The position numbers and the translations under genes were made by a program. The notes beneath the pieces are model-generated. The model was not told the DNA's origin, did not search any database, and saw only the letters and a list, made by a program, of their open reading frames with translations. Positions 41,630-52,249 of a stretch of 64,000 nucleotides of DNA are shown here, one piece after another. Within the stretch, counting starts at the first letter, position 1, and each line of letters starts with the position of its first letter. Origin of the DNA: Rhodobacteraceae bacterium Alg238-R152 (lineage in GTDB: Bacteria; Pseudomonadota; Alphaproteobacteria; Rhodobacterales; Rhodobacteraceae); NCBI GenBank assembly GCA_900537125.1, contig UNRJ01000002.1, positions 310,001-374,000 of the forward strand, given 5' to 3'.

Positions 41630-43240
41630 ATGGCAATCACCTCTGCAAACCAGCTTGAGCTGCTGCAAACCGCTGAAGCGGTCGCGCGTGAGAAGATGAT
41701 CGATCCGGGGCTTGTGGTCGATGCGATGGAAGAGTCTCTCGCTCGAGCGGCAAAAAGCCGCTATGGCGCGGAAATGGACATTCGCGTATCCATTGACCGC
41801 AAAACCGGCAAGGCCACCTTCACCCGTGTGCGTACGGTTGTTGAGGATGAGTTGCTGGAAAACTACCAAGCTGAGTTCACTGTAGAGCAGGCCAAGCAAT
41901 ACTTGGAAAACCCCGCAGTTGGCGACGCATTTGTGGAAGAAGTTCCGCCGGTAGAAATGGGCCGTATTGCGGCGCAGTCCGCAAAACAGGTGATTTTGCA
42001 GAAAGTTCGTGAAGCGGAACGTGACCGTCAGTACGAAGATTTCAAAGATCGCGCTGGCACCATCATCAATGGCGCCGTTAAGCGCGAAGAATTTGGCAAT
42101 GTGATTGTCGATGTGGGCGGAGCCGAAGCGGTGCTGCGCCGTAACGATAAGATCGGTCGCGAAAGCTATCGCTCCGGTGATCGCGTACGGGCCTTTATCA
42201 AAGAAGTGCGCCGCGAACCGCGTGGCCACCAGATTTTTCTGAGCCGTACGGCACCAGAATTCATGGCTGAGCTCTTCAAAATGGAAGTGCCAGAGATCTA
42301 TGACGGCATCATCGACATCAAAGCAGTGGCTCGTGATCCAGGGTCTCGTGCAAAAATTGCTGTAATCAGCCACGATGGGTCCATTGACCCGGTTGGGGCA
42401 TGTGTCGGTATGCGCGGTTCTCGTGTTCAAGCCGTGGTAAATGAATTGCAGGGTGAGAAGATTGATATCATCCCGTGGAATGAAGACCAGCCAACTTTCC
42501 TAGTGAATGCCCTGCAGCCAGCAGAAGTTTCAAAAGTTGTTCTGGATGAAGAAGCCGGTAAAATCGAAGTGGTTGTTCCAGATGAACAGCTGTCACTCGC
42601 AATTGGTCGTCGCGGTCAAAACGTGCGTCTGGCCAGCCAACTGACAGCGCTTGATATCGACATTATGACCGAATCGGATGAATCCGAGCGCCGCCAAAAA
42701 GAATTCGAAGAACGCACAAAGCTGTTTATGGAAACACTGGATCTGGACGAATTCTTTGCCCAACTTCTGGTGTCCGAAGGCTTCACCAACCTCGAAGAGG
42801 TTGCCTATGTGGAAGTCGATGAACTGTTGGTCATCGATGGTGTGGACGAAAGCACAGCTGGTGAGCTCCAGGCGCGTGCCCGTGATATTATTGATGCAAA
42901 GAACAAAGCCGCTCTGGACGCTGCCCGTGAGTTGGGCGTTCAGGACAGCCTGGTTGCATTCGAAGGTCTGACACCACAAATGATCGAGGCGTTGGCCAAA
43001 GATGGCGTGTTGAACCTCGAAGATTTTGCAACCTGTGCAGACTGGGAGTTGGCTGGTGGGTGGACGACCGACGGCGGTGAGCGCGTCAAGGACGACGGTG
43101 TTCTGGAACCCTTTGGTTTGTCGCTTGAAGAAGCGCAAGACATGGTGATGACCGCCCGTATTGTGTTGGGTTGGGTCGATCCTGCGGAGTTGGAAGCGGA
43201 AGAAAATGACGAAAACGCATCCGAGGAGTCTGAGGTCTGA
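41630..43240 (+). CDS. nusA: Transcription termination/antitermination factor NusA
   Basis: 536 residues from the ATG at 41630 (GAGGAG at eight bases). The N-terminal RNA-polymerase-binding domain is followed by an S1 domain (KREEFGNVIVDVGGAEAVL), two KH domains (VGACVGMRGSRVQAVVNEL, SLAIGRRGQNVRLASQL) and helical repeats near the C-terminus. NusA modulates pausing and termination. Since its own operon begins behind a terminator, it may affect its own expression. Confidence 0.97.
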   Translation: MAITSANQLELLQTAEAVAREKMIDPGLVVDAMEESLARAAKSRYGAEMDIRVSIDRKTGKATFTRVRTVVEDELLENYQAEFTVEQAKQYLENPAVGDAFVEEVPPVEMGRIAAQSAKQVILQKVREAERDRQYEDFKDRAGTIINGAVKREEFGNVIVDVGGAEAVLRRNDKIGRESYRSGDRVRAFIKEVRREPRGHQIFLSRTAPEFMAELFKMEVPEIYDGIIDIKAVARDPGSRAKIAVISHDGSIDPVGACVGMRGSRVQAVVNELQGEKIDIIPWNEDQPTFLVNALQPAEVSKVVLDEEAGKIEVVVPDEQLSLAIGRRGQNVRLASQLTALDIDIMTESDESERRQKEFEERTKLFMETLDLDEFFAQLLVSEGFTNLEEVAYVEVDELLVIDGVDESTAGELQARARDIIDAKNKAALDAARELGVQDSLVAFEGLTPQMIEALAKDGVLNLEDFATCADWELAGGWTTDGGERVKDDGVLEPFGLSLEEAQDMVMTARIVLGWVDPAELEAEENDENASEESEV

Positions 43241-43263
43241 TCTCAGGCCTCAGAGCGCGTGAA

Positions 43264-43896
43264 ATGAGCCGCGGTGGCCGTCCCGGCAAAAAGGGCGATA
43301 CGCCAGAGCGCAAGTGCATTGTCACTGGCGCGGTGACACCAAAAGAAGGGCTGCTACGCTTTGTTGTCGGCCCGGATGCGCACGTTGTGCCAGATGTTAT
43401 CGGCAAACTGCCCGGGCGTGGCATTTGGGTGACAGCTTCGGCATCGGTTTTGGAAAAGGCATCCAAGAAGGGTGTCTTCGCCCGTGCTGCCAAACAGCAG
43501 GTGACTGTGCCTGATGATTTGGTGAAAGAACTGTCCCGTCAGTTGGGGCGCCGCACCGTTGAGCTGATTAGCTTAGCGCGTAAATCGGGCTCGGCGGTAA
43601 CCGGGTATGAAAAAGTAAAGGACTGGCTGGTCAAAGACCAAGCTAAAGTTCTGCTGCAGGCGAGTGATGGCTCTGAACGCGGCAAATCGAAACTAAGGCC
43701 TCCAAGTGGGGGTCACCACATAGATTGGCTCACATCTGCCGAATTGGGTTTGGCATTTGGGAGACAAACTGTGATACATGGAGCGCTTGCGTCTGGTGGA
43801 CTCACAAAACGTGTTGTAGAGGAAGCCCTAAGATTAAAAGGCGTACGCGAGGAAACGGTGGCAGCGGCCTCCGGGAAGGACAAGACAGCCAGATGA
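43264..43896 (+). CDS. YlxR-type RNA-binding protein with C-terminal L7Ae-like extension
   Basis: 210 residues, about twice the length of plain YlxR. The YlxR domain covers residues 1-90 ([38 protein letters not shown]). The second half has [22 protein letters not shown], which resembles the L7Ae/YlxQ fold. YlxR and YlxQ are separate genes in Bacillus, so this is a fusion seen in alphaproteobacteria. The middle and end are less conserved. It lies in the nusA-infB operon, overlapping infB by four bases. Confidence 0.83.
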   Translation: MSRGGRPGKKGDTPERKCIVTGAVTPKEGLLRFVVGPDAHVVPDVIGKLPGRGIWVTASASVLEKASKKGVFARAAKQQVTVPDDLVKELSRQLGRRTVELISLARKSGSAVTGYEKVKDWLVKDQAKVLLQASDGSERGKSKLRPPSGGHHIDWLTSAELGLAFGRQTVIHGALASGGLTKRVVEEALRLKGVREETVAAASGKDKTAR

Positions 43897-46382
43897 GCGA
43901 TAACGACGGTAAAAAAACCTTGGGTCTGCGCGGCGGCAATCGCCCCGGCAATGTAACGCAGAGCTTCAGCCATGGACGCAAGAAAAATGTCGTGGTGGAA
44001 ACCAAGCGTAAGCGCGTTGTGGTGCCCAAACCCGGTGCGGCCAAAACTGGTGGTGGTGCACCGAGAGCTGGTGGCGATCCTTCTCGCCGCCCGTCCGGCA
44101 TTTCTGATGCGGAAATGGAGCGTCGCCTGAAGGCATTGCAAGCTGCGAAAGCGCGCGAAGCCGAAGACACAGCCCGGCGCGAAGCCGAAGAAAAGGAACG
44201 CGCTGAAGCCCGTGAGCGGCGCCGTTTGGAGATCGAAGCCAAAGAGCGCGAGCAACGTGAAGCTGAGGAACGCGCCCAGAAAAAGGCTGAGGAAGAAGAA
44301 CGTAAGAAAAAAGAGGCGGAGCAGGCAGCATCTAAACGCACCGCCGAAGCCTCTGCGCCAACTACGACATCTACGCCGCAAGGCCGTGGGGCGCCAACCG
44401 GAAAACCCGCCCCATCGCCGACGCCACGCAAGGCGGACCGCGAGCGCGAACAGCGTGGTCGCGGTAAAGGACGTGATGATGGACGTCGTTCTGGCAAGCT
44501 GACGCTTGGTCAAGCGACGGGTGGCGAGAATAACCGTCACCGCTCAATGGCTGCAATGAAGCGTAAGCAAGAACGCGCGCGTCAGAAAGCCATGGGTGGT
44601 CAGGTCGAACGTGAAAAGGTCGTGCGCGACGTGCAACTGCCAGAAGCCATTGTGGTTTCTGAGCTTGCCAACCGTATGGCCGAACGTGTGGGTGAAGTCG
44701 TAAAATCACTCATGAATATGGGTATGATGGTAACGCAAAACCAAACCATTGATGCCGATACGGCCGAGCTGATCATCGAAGAATTTGGCCATAAAGTTGT
44801 GCGCGTTTCCGACAGTGATGTTGAAGATGTGATCAAAGAGGTCGACGACAAAGACGAAGAATTGAAAGATCGTCCGCCTGTCATCACCATCATGGGCCAC
44901 GTTGACCACGGCAAAACATCGCTGCTGGACGCCATTCGCGACGCGCGGGTTGTGGCTGGCGAAGCTGGTGGCATCACGCAACACATCGGCGCCTATCAGG
45001 TGACCACAGATGGTGGCAAAGTGCTGTCTTTCTTGGACACACCAGGTCACGCCGCGTTTACCTCAATGCGGTCTCGTGGTGCCCAAGTGACAGACATTGT
45101 CGTGTTGGTTGTTGCTGCCGATGATTCGGTCATGCCACAAACCATCGAAGCCATTAGCCATGCCAAAGCGGCTGGTGTGCCGATGATTGTGGCGATCAAC
45201 AAAATCGACAGACCCGCTGCGGATGCTAACAAAGTTCGTGCAGAACTCTTGCAACACGAAGTGATTGTGGAAGCGATGTCTGGTGACGTACAGGACGTCG
45301 AAGTATCCGCAATTACAGGTCAAGGCTTGGATGAATTGCTGGAAGCCATCGCGCTGCAGGCGGAAATTTTGGAGTTGAAAGCCAACCCAGATCGGGCAGC
45401 ACAAGGTGCGGTGATCGAAGCCCAACTTGATGTGGGACGTGGTCCGGTGGCTACGGTGCTGGTGCAAAACGGTACATTGCGCAAAGGTGATATCTTTGTT
45501 GTGGGTGAGCAATACGGTAAGGTTCGTGCGCTGATCAACGACCAGGGTGACCGAGTAAAAGAAGCTGGTCCGTCGGTGCCAGTAGAAGTTCTGGGTCTCA
45601 ATGGGACACCTGAAGCAGGCGACGTTCTCAACGTGGTCGATACGGATGCGCAGGCGCGCGAAATCGCGGAATACCGAGAGAAAGCTGCCAAGGATAAACG
45701 CGCCGCTGCCGGGGCTGCGACTACGCTGGAACAATTGATGGCCAAAGCGAAAGAAGACGAAAGTGTCTCTGAGCTGCCAATCATTTTGAAAGCCGACGTT
45801 CAGGGCTCAGCAGAAGCCATCGTTCAAGCGATGGAAAAAATCGGCAATGATGAGGTGCGTGTACGCGTGCTGCACTATGGTGTTGGCGCAATCACAGAAT
45901 CCGACGTCGGTCTGGCGGAGGCAAGTGGCGCACCAATTATGGGCTTTAACGTCCGAGCCAACGCCTCTGCGCGCAACACAGCCAATCAGAAAGGTGTGGA
46001 AATCCGTTATTACTCGGTGATCTACGATCTGGTTGATGACGTAAAAGCTGCGGCTTCTGGTCTACTGTCCGCTGAGATCCGTGAAAACTTCATCGGATAC
46101 GCTGCGATCAAAGAGGTCTTCAAGGTAACGGGCATTGGTAAAGTGGCGGGTTGTATTGTCACCGAAGGTGTGGCGCGCCGCTCCGCGGGTGTGCGCTTGC
46201 TACGCGACAACGTTGTTATCCACGAGGGTACGCTGAAAACATTGAAGCGCTTCAAAGACGAAGTCGCTGAGGTTCAGTCTGGCCAAGAATGCGGTATGGC
46301 GTTTGAAAACTACGATGATATTCGCGAAGGCGACGTTATCGAAATCTTCGAACGTGAAGAAGTAACAAGGACGCTGGATTAA
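43893..46382 (+). CDS. infB: Translation initiation factor IF-2
   Basis: 829 residues from the ATG at 43893 (ATGA over the previous stop). The long, charged N-terminal part contains runs of Glu, Arg and Ala forming a coiled coil (residues 60-200). The GTPase has G1 GHVDHGKTS near residue 335, DTPGHAAF and NKIDRP. IF-2 brings initiator tRNA to the 30S subunit. The operon ends here with a strong terminator. Confidence 0.97.
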   Translation: MSDNDGKKTLGLRGGNRPGNVTQSFSHGRKKNVVVETKRKRVVVPKPGAAKTGGGAPRAGGDPSRRPSGISDAEMERRLKALQAAKAREAEDTARREAEEKERAEARERRRLEIEAKEREQREAEERAQKKAEEEERKKKEAEQAASKRTAEASAPTTTSTPQGRGAPTGKPAPSPTPRKADREREQRGRGKGRDDGRRSGKLTLGQATGGENNRHRSMAAMKRKQERARQKAMGGQVEREKVVRDVQLPEAIVVSELANRMAERVGEVVKSLMNMGMMVTQNQTIDADTAELIIEEFGHKVVRVSDSDVEDVIKEVDDKDEELKDRPPVITIMGHVDHGKTSLLDAIRDARVVAGEAGGITQHIGAYQVTTDGGKVLSFLDTPGHAAFTSMRSRGAQVTDIVVLVVAADDSVMPQTIEAISHAKAAGVPMIVAINKIDRPAADANKVRAELLQHEVIVEAMSGDVQDVEVSAITGQGLDELLEAIALQAEILELKANPDRAAQGAVIEAQLDVGRGPVATVLVQNGTLRKGDIFVVGEQYGKVRALINDQGDRVKEAGPSVPVEVLGLNGTPEAGDVLNVVDTDAQAREIAEYREKAAKDKRAAAGAATTLEQLMAKAKEDESVSELPIILKADVQGSAEAIVQAMEKIGNDEVRVRVLHYGVGAITESDVGLAEASGAPIMGFNVRANASARNTANQKGVEIRYYSVIYDLVDDVKAAASGLLSAEIRENFIGYAAIKEVFKVTGIGKVAGCIVTEGVARRSAGVRLLRDNVVIHEGTLKTLKRFKDEVAEVQSGQECGMAFENYDDIREGDVIEIFEREEVTRTLD

Positions 46383-46405
46383 TCCAGCGTCTCACGTGAA
46401 CAAAG

Positions 46406-46439
46406 AAAAAGGCCGCCTCAAAGAGAGGCGGCCTTTTTC
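46406..46439 (+). terminator. Intrinsic terminator after infB
   Basis: GGCCGCCTC and GAGGCGGCC form a 9-bp stem with a 5-base loop, with A-run before (46406-46410) and TTTTT after. It could work in both directions and also end the small minus-strand ORF at 46462. Confidence 0.93.
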
Positions 46440-46461
46440 TTTAGAATTTATGTACTTGCTG

Positions 46462-46587
46462 TTAGGAGATTGGTTTACCGGAGTACACGGTGTCTCCAAC
46501 GCGAATTGAAACACGGCCGTCGGGTAGGCTTTTTACCACCTGGCCCTGAATAGAAACGCAACTACCAACTGTGATTGTCTTAAGCAT
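46462..46587 (-). CDS. Small ORF, 41 residues, unknown
   Basis: An ATG at 46587 begins MLKTITVGSCVSIQGQVV and ends VGDTVYSGKPIS before a TAA. GGGGA lies eight bases upstream of the ATG. Starting at 46602 (MGIFD...) would add five residues but lacks a site. A balanced, beta-rich composition (Val, Gly, Ile, Ser), a single Cys and no hydrophobic helix suggest a small soluble protein. It ends next to the infB terminator. The frame is short, so coding is not certain; I have a vague recollection of similar small roseobacter proteins. Confidence 0.55.
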   Translation of the reverse strand: MLKTITVGSCVSIQGQVVKSLPDGRVSIRVGDTVYSGKPIS

Positions 46588-46640
46588 GTCAAAAATCCCC
46601 ATTTGATTGACATTGATGAAACAGAAAATTGGTTAACATT

Positions 46641-46656
46641 TGGTGCACATGCACCA
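46641..46656. promoter_or_regulatory. Palindrome, possible operator
   Basis: TGGTGCA-CA-TGCACCA, a perfect 7-bp inverted repeat with a 2-base spacer. It lies 54 bases upstream of the small ORF start, in the gap after mutT. The TGGT...ACCA ends are reminiscent of GntR-family sites but the regulator is unknown. Confidence 0.5.
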
Positions 46657-46765
46657 GATACATATGTTTCATGCTAGGATACAATACAGCTCAATAAAAG
46701 GTGTTGGTTTCGCAAACTGCCACAAAATGTTGCCCAATTGCCGAGTGTTTGCTCATTGGCTATCC

Positions 46766-47164
46766 TCAAAGCCAATCGCGTAGGATCGGTATCAGTGGAA
46801 TATCAGCTGGGGGCATTTCATAGTTTCGAAGATCTCTCGCCTTCACCCACGCCAAAGTTTGACCTTCTTGTGCGGAGGGGATGCCTTTCCATTTGCGGCA
46901 TGCAAATAGGGGCATCAACAGGTGAAAACTGTCGTAACTGTGTGATGCAAAGGTTAACGGAGCTAGACAGCTTTCCCAAGTGTCGATGCCCAATTCTTCT
47001 TTGAGTTCCCGGATCAGAGCGACCTCTGGCGTCTCGCCTGTTTCCATTTTGCCACCCGGAAACTCCCACAGACCCGCCATGGACTTCCCTTCAGGACGCT
47101 GGGCAAGCAAGATTCGGCCATCTACGTCGATGAGCGCAACCGCTGAAACTAGAACTGTCTTCAC
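46766..47164 (-). CDS. mutT: 8-oxo-dGTP diphosphatase MutT
   Basis: 132 residues, the usual MutT length. The Nudix box is GGKMETGETPEVALI followed by RELKEELGI; LLAQRPEGKSMAGLWEFPGG precedes it. It removes oxidised guanine nucleotides from the pool. It overlaps the end of argJ by four bases and follows it and ppiC on the minus strand. Confidence 0.92.
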   Translation of the reverse strand: MKTVLVSAVALIDVDGRILLAQRPEGKSMAGLWEFPGGKMETGETPEVALIRELKEELGIDTWESCLAPLTFASHSYDSFHLLMPLFACRKWKGIPSAQEGQTLAWVKARDLRNYEMPPADIPLIPILRDWL

Positions 47165-48390
47165 GAGCGATAATCTGCGTTGATGGTGATGTAACCATGG
47201 GTGAGATCACAGGTCCACATAGTGTCATCCCCAGTGCCAAGCCCCAAATCGACATGCAGAACAATATCCTGTTCTTTCATATAGCTAGCGCCTTCTTCTT
47301 CTTTGTAGGAAGGAGAAACCCATCCATCTTCGGCGACAATAATGTCGCCAAACCGAATGCTGAGGAGGTCCCGATCTGCCGCGGCACCAGACTTGCCGAT
47401 AGCCATGACAACACGCCCCCAATTTGGATCCTCTCCCGCAATCGCAGTTTTCACCAGCGGAGAGTTGGCAATCGCGTGAGCATGTGTACGTGCATCAGCT
47501 TTCGACAAGGCCCCGGTTACGCGGATTTCTACAAATTTTGTTGCGCCTTCACCGTCGCGTACGACCTGGTGTGCTAGATCAAGCATTACCTCATGCAAGG
47601 CGGATTTGAACAGTGGCGTGTTGGAAGTAACTTCGGTTCCAGAGGCACCTGTTGCTGCGACCAAGAGCGTGTCAGATGTTGAAGTATCGCTATCTACAGT
47701 AATGGCGTTGAAGGTGACATGATTTAGGTCGGAAACAAGAGACTGCAGCTCAGCGCGGCTGATTTGGGCGTCTGTAAATATATAGACCAACATCGTCGCC
47801 ATATCGGGCGCAATCATACCGGATCCTTTTGCGATCCCGGCAATGCTCACTGATTTTCCATTGATTTCAATGGTTTTGCCAGCCCCTTTTGCAAACGTAT
47901 CGGTCGTGCGAATGGCTTCGGCAGCTTGCTCCATACCGTCCGCGGACAATGACGCGCGCAACTCTTCCAGCTTCCCGGTGATGCGGTTATGCGGCAAGGG
48001 TTCCCCTATCACACCCGTTGAGGAGGAAAATACACGTTTCTCCGGCAAATCAACACAGTGCGCCACCGCTTGAGTGACAGCCCGAACAGACGCTTCTCCG
48101 TTTCGCCCGGTAAAGGCGTTGGCGTTGCCCGCGTTTACAATTATCGCAGCGCCAGATGGGTCATCGTATCCAATCTTTGACTGGCAATCTAAAACGGCGG
48201 CGGACCGTGTGGCAGACTTGGTGAAGACGCCGGCAACGGTGCTGCCAGGATCCAATAAAGCAAGCATGACATCGTTCCGCCCGCCGTATTTAATACCAGC
48301 TTCGACTGCGGAAAATGTTATGCCATTTATCATAGGCAATTTTGGAAAGGATTCCGGCGCCAGCGGAGAAACGTGTTCTATCTTAGCCAT
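47161..48390 (-). CDS. argJ: Bifunctional ornithine acetyltransferase / N-acetylglutamate synthase
   Basis: 409 residues. NAGNANAFTGRNG lies near residues 86-98. The self-cleavage region is GSGMIAPDMATMLVYI, in which the peptide bond before a Thr of the ATML segment is normally cut to give two chains. It recycles acetyl groups in arginine synthesis. It lies directly downstream of ppiC and starts one base after that gene's stop. Confidence 0.96.
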   Translation of the reverse strand: MAKIEHVSPLAPESFPKLPMINGITFSAVEAGIKYGGRNDVMLALLDPGSTVAGVFTKSATRSAAVLDCQSKIGYDDPSGAAIIVNAGNANAFTGRNGEASVRAVTQAVAHCVDLPEKRVFSSSTGVIGEPLPHNRITGKLEELRASLSADGMEQAAEAIRTTDTFAKGAGKTIEINGKSVSIAGIAKGSGMIAPDMATMLVYIFTDAQISRAELQSLVSDLNHVTFNAITVDSDTSTSDTLLVAATGASGTEVTSNTPLFKSALHEVMLDLAHQVVRDGEGATKFVEIRVTGALSKADARTHAHAIANSPLVKTAIAGEDPNWGRVVMAIGKSGAAADRDLLSIRFGDIIVAEDGWVSPSYKEEEGASYMKEQDIVLHVDLGLGTGDDTMWTCDLTHGYITINADYRS

Positions 48391-49263
48391 TTACTGGTCC
48401 TGCATTGCGTTTGGATTCAGTAGTTGAATTTGGGTCAGGATGTTGGGGTCAATATCTTCAGATCCGGTCTGATCTACTTCCGCAGTGGACGTTGTCTGGG
48501 CAATGAACGCTTCTACAGCGCGACGTTGAGCGTCATTTTCGAGTTCTGTTCTTGCACTTTCAAACGATGGTGCAAGGGATTTGCGCGCGTCGTTCAGAAG
48601 GATCAGGTGCCATCCAAATTTTGTCTGAACAGGTTGGGAAATCTGCCCAACAGCGAGCTCCATCACGGCCGCTTCAAATGGCTTAACCATCTGACCCATC
48701 CCAAACCAGCCCAGGCTGCCTCCGGAAGCTCCAGACGGGCCGGTTGATTTGGCCTTTGCGGTCGCCGCGAAATCGGCCCCGTCTGTCAAATCTTTCCGAA
48801 TGGCTTGAGCTTCTTCCTCGGTGGCAACGAGGATGTGGCTTGCACTGAACTCGTCGTCACCCACAAAACCCTGATATTTGTCGTCGTAAGCAGCCTTGAG
48901 TTCGTCTTCGCTCAAATTATTTTGAAGGACAAAAGCTTCAAGGGCCTCAGCGGCTAAGAGAGTTCGGCGTTCGTTGTTGAGTGCAATTTCGACACGCTGT
49001 GGTATCGCGTCCCCCAAGCTTTGTGCCAATGCGGTTTGTTGGACCAGCTGCTCAAGGATGCTGCCAAACAGAACGTCGCCGGGAATAGATTGATACTGCT
49101 CAGGTAATCCTGCCCGAACTGAGATCATTTCTCCGAGTGTGATCACTTCGCCATTTACAGTGGCAACGACGGTGTCAAGCGATGGAGAATCCTCGGCAAT
49201 TGCAGGCAATGCGCAGCTGATTGCGAGCATGCCTGCGCACAGGAAATTGAGGTGTTTTGACAT
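48391..49263 (-). CDS. PpiC-type peptidyl-prolyl isomerase (SurA/PrsA-like)
   Basis: 290 residues from the ATG at 49263; a longer start adds 15 residues. The signal peptide is SKHLNFLCAGMLAISCALPAIA. The parvulin domain occupies about 135-230 (FSASHILVATEEEAQAIRKDL, STGPSGASGGSLGWFGMGQMVKPF, TKFGWHLILLND). It should fold or escort proteins in the periplasm. It is divergent from secA, a pairing that fits a role in export. Confidence 0.93.
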   Translation of the reverse strand: MSKHLNFLCAGMLAISCALPAIAEDSPSLDTVVATVNGEVITLGEMISVRAGLPEQYQSIPGDVLFGSILEQLVQQTALAQSLGDAIPQRVEIALNNERRTLLAAEALEAFVLQNNLSEDELKAAYDDKYQGFVGDDEFSASHILVATEEEAQAIRKDLTDGADFAATAKAKSTGPSGASGGSLGWFGMGQMVKPFEAAVMELAVGQISQPVQTKFGWHLILLNDARKSLAPSFESARTELENDAQRRAVEAFIAQTTSTAEVDQTGSEDIDPNILTQIQLLNPNAMQDQ

Positions 49264-49301
49264 CGTTTGGTCCTTGGCTAGTGCCGCACGGGATGGCGGC
49301 G

Positions 49302-49330
49302 TTGACACTGTTCCTGACGCCCCTTACATC
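49302..49330 (+). promoter_or_regulatory. Sigma-70-type promoter for secA
   Basis: TTGACA (49302-49307), an exact 17-base gap, then TACATC (49325-49330). The -35 is a perfect match; the -10 is 4 of 6. It lies about 105 bases before the secA ATG and faces away from ppiC. Confidence 0.6.
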
Positions 49331-49434
49331 GCTTTGAGGTCAAGGCAAACAGGCTGTATCCCCGTTTCTAGGAGCACAGAGCCGGGACAGCAAGAATTAG
49401 CCACGCTCCAAAGCGTCAACGAAGGACAAGTTAT

Positions 49435-52146
49435 ATGCTCGGTTTCGGAAAAATCGCCAAAAAAGTCTTTGGCACGCCTAACGATCGAAAGGTCAAGGCG
49501 ACACGTCCGATCGTTGAAAAGATCAACGCCCTTGAAGCTGAGTTTGAAAAGCTGACTGATGAGGGCATCAAGGACAAAACCAAAGCTTTGTCTGAGCGGG
49601 CGAAGGGTGGTGAAGCTCTAGACGACTTGTTGCCAGAAGCTTTTGCCAATTGCCGTGAAGCTGCAAAGCGGGCTCTTGGTCTGCGGGCATTTGACGTTCA
49701 GTTGATGGGCGGAATTTTCCTTCACCAAGGCAATATTTCAGAAATGAAAACTGGCGAGGGGAAAACTCTCGTAGCAACCTTCCCGGCCTATCTGAATGCG
49801 TTGACTGGAAAAGGCGTGCACGTGGTGACGGTGAACGACTACCTAGCCAAACGTGATGCGGAATGGATGAGCAATGTTTTTGGTGCCCTGGGTATGACAA
49901 CCGGAGTTGTTTACCCTCAACAGCCAGACGGCGAGAAGCAGGCGGCTTATGCCAGCGATGTGACCTATGCCACCAACAATGAGTTGGGTTTTGACTATCT
50001 CCGCGACAACATGAAAAGCGAATTGGCAGAGATGTCGCAGCGTAAGCATAATTACGCGATTGTAGATGAGGTCGACAGTATTCTGGTCGACGAAGCGCGC
50101 ACACCCCTGATCATTTCCGGGCCATCGCAAGATCGCACCGACATGTATGTCGCAGTTGATAAGCTGATCCCGGACCTGAAAGATGATCACTATTCGCTCG
50201 ATGAAAAGTCCAAAAATGTGACCTTTACAGACGAAGGTAATGAGTTTCTGGAAGAGCACCTTCTGGCCCGTGGTCTGCTACCAGAAGGCCAGAGTCTGTA
50301 TGACCCGGAAAGCACCACCATTGTTCACCACGTGAACCAGGGTTTGCGGGCGCACAAGCTTTTCACCAAAGACAAAGATTACATTGTACGCGATAGTCAG
50401 GTTGTTCTGATTGATGAATTCACCGGCCGTATGATGGCTGGCCGTCGCCTTTCTGATGGGTTGCATCAGGCGATTGAAGCCAAAGAAAATTGCGACATTC
50501 AGCCAGAGAATGTCACTTTGGCTCAGGTTACGTTTCAAAATTATTTCCGTCTCTACGATAAGCTGGGAGGAATGACCGGTACAGCGGCGACCGAGGCGGA
50601 TGAATTCCAGGAGATTTACGGGTTGGGTGTTGTAGAAGTGCCCACCAACCGTGGCGTAGCCCGTGTTGATGACGACGACGCTGTGTATCGTACCGCGCGT
50701 GAAAAATTTGACGCAATTGTCGAGACCATCAAGGAGTCCAACGAAAAGGGACAGCCGATTTTGGTTGGCACCACATCCATCGAAAAGTCAGAGTTCTTGT
50801 CTGGCATGTTGGATAAGGCCGGTGTGAAGCACAATGTACTAAATGCACGCCAGCATGAACAAGAAGCTCAGATCGTTGCGGATGCCGGCAAATTGGGTGC
50901 GGTAACAATTGCAACCAATATGGCTGGCCGTGGTACCGACATTAAGCTTGGCGGAAACGTCGAGTTTAAAGTGCTGGAAGCGATTGCAGCGAACCCAGAT
51001 GGTGATCACGAAAAACTTCGCGACGATATTGAAGAAGCTCACAAAAATGATGAGCAGGCTGTCAAAGACGCAGGTGGATTGTTTGTATTGGCCACGGAGC
51101 GTCATGAAAGCCGACGGATTGATAACCAGCTGCGAGGCCGTTCTGGCCGTCAAGGTGATCCAGGACGGTCCTCCTTCTTCCTGAGCCTTGAAGATGATCT
51201 GATGCGTATCTTTGGGTCGGATCGGTTGGACAAAGTCTTGTCTTCACTTGGTATGAAAGAGGGAGAGGCGATTGTGCACCCATGGGTGAACAAATCCCTG
51301 GAGCGTGCCCAAGCCAAGGTCGAAGGTCGCAACTTCGACATGCGCAAACAGCTTTTGAAGTTTGACGACGTGATGAACGACCAGCGCAAGGTGGTTTTCT
51401 CTCAGCGCCGCGAGATTATGGAAGCAGCGGACCTGTCTGAGATCGTTCAGGACATGCGGCACGAGGTGATCGGCGACTTTGTAGAACAGTACCTGCCGCC
51501 AAAGACATACGCAGACCAGTGGGATACCGAAGGCCTCTATGCAGCGTCTATCGAGCACTTGGGTATTGATGTCCCGGTGATCGAATGGGCAGCAGAAGAG
51601 GGTGTGGATGACGACAATATCCGTGAGCGCCTAGAAGACGCAGCTGACGAAATGATGGCGGCTAAGGCTACTAACTTTGGTCCTGAAGCTATGCGCATGA
51701 TTGAAAAGCAAATCTTGCTGCAAACCATCGACACCAAATGGCGTGAGCATCTTTTGACGCTCGAGCACCTGCGCTCGGTTGTTGGGTTCCGTGGGTATGC
51801 TCAACGAGACCCTCTAAACGAGTACAAAAACGAATCGTTCCAGCTGTTTGAAAGCATGCTCGATAGCTTGCGTTCTGACGTGACTACGACCCTGTCCCGC
51901 GTGCGCCCAATTTCCGAAGAAGAGCAACAGCAGATGCAACAGGAAATGGTGATGCGTCAGCAAGCCCTGATGGCGCAGGCGCAAGCTGGCAGCGCCCCTG
52001 TGCAGACCTCCTCGGAGGCAGTAGGGGAAGCCAAGGCCGGGTTTGATGAGAATGATCCCACAACTTGGGGCAACCCTGGTAGAAACGAAGTCTGTCCTTG
52101 CGGGTCTGGTAAAAAGTTCAAACATTGTCACGGTCGTTTGGCCTGA
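49435..52146 (+). CDS. secA: Protein translocase ATPase SecA
   Basis: 903 residues. The nucleotide-binding fold has [12 protein letters not shown] near 102-113 and [15 protein letters not shown]. The second fold carries [13 protein letters not shown] and [13 protein letters not shown]. The C-terminal SEC-C zinc motif [14 protein letters not shown] ends the protein. SecA drives unfolded proteins through SecYEG. A strong terminator follows. Confidence 0.98.
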   Translation: MLGFGKIAKKVFGTPNDRKVKATRPIVEKINALEAEFEKLTDEGIKDKTKALSERAKGGEALDDLLPEAFANCREAAKRALGLRAFDVQLMGGIFLHQGNISEMKTGEGKTLVATFPAYLNALTGKGVHVVTVNDYLAKRDAEWMSNVFGALGMTTGVVYPQQPDGEKQAAYASDVTYATNNELGFDYLRDNMKSELAEMSQRKHNYAIVDEVDSILVDEARTPLIISGPSQDRTDMYVAVDKLIPDLKDDHYSLDEKSKNVTFTDEGNEFLEEHLLARGLLPEGQSLYDPESTTIVHHVNQGLRAHKLFTKDKDYIVRDSQVVLIDEFTGRMMAGRRLSDGLHQAIEAKENCDIQPENVTLAQVTFQNYFRLYDKLGGMTGTAATEADEFQEIYGLGVVEVPTNRGVARVDDDDAVYRTAREKFDAIVETIKESNEKGQPILVGTTSIEKSEFLSGMLDKAGVKHNVLNARQHEQEAQIVADAGKLGAVTIATNMAGRGTDIKLGGNVEFKVLEAIAANPDGDHEKLRDDIEEAHKNDEQAVKDAGGLFVLATERHESRRIDNQLRGRSGRQGDPGRSSFFLSLEDDLMRIFGSDRLDKVLSSLGMKEGEAIVHPWVNKSLERAQAKVEGRNFDMRKQLLKFDDVMNDQRKVVFSQRREIMEAADLSEIVQDMRHEVIGDFVEQYLPPKTYADQWDTEGLYAASIEHLGIDVPVIEWAAEEGVDDDNIRERLEDAADEMMAAKATNFGPEAMRMIEKQILLQTIDTKWREHLLTLEHLRSVVGFRGYAQRDPLNEYKNESFQLFESMLDSLRSDVTTTLSRVRPISEEEQQQMQQEMVMRQQALMAQAQAGSAPVQTSSEAVGEAKAGFDENDPTTWGNPGRNEVCPCGSGKKFKHCHGRLA

Positions 52147-52174
52147 TGTAGGGCAAAGCTGACAGACAAAGATC

Positions 52175-52207
52175 AAAAGGGTGCCTTATGGGCGCCCTTT
52201 TTCTTTG
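52175..52207 (+). terminator. Intrinsic terminator of secA
   Basis: AGGGTGCC (52178-52185) pairs with GGCGCCCT, with one G-U pair and a TTAT loop, and is followed by TTTTTTC. It lies 30 bases after the secA stop. Confidence 0.85.
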
Positions 52208-52249
52208 TGAATTTGCTCCCATACGCAGTATCCAGCAGCAGGAGCAAAC

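Noticed and set aside
43713-44540. 275-codon minus-strand frame opposite the ylxR end and infB start
   Set aside because: It mirrors the repetitive Glu/Arg/Ala coding of the IF-2 N-terminus, giving Phe/Arg/Leu runs; not a gene.
46388-46403. Partial parS-like sequence (core CTCACGTGAA)
   Set aside because: Only about 12 of 16 positions match TGTTTCACGTGAAACA and it lies in the spacer after infB; a working parS is normally near-perfect.
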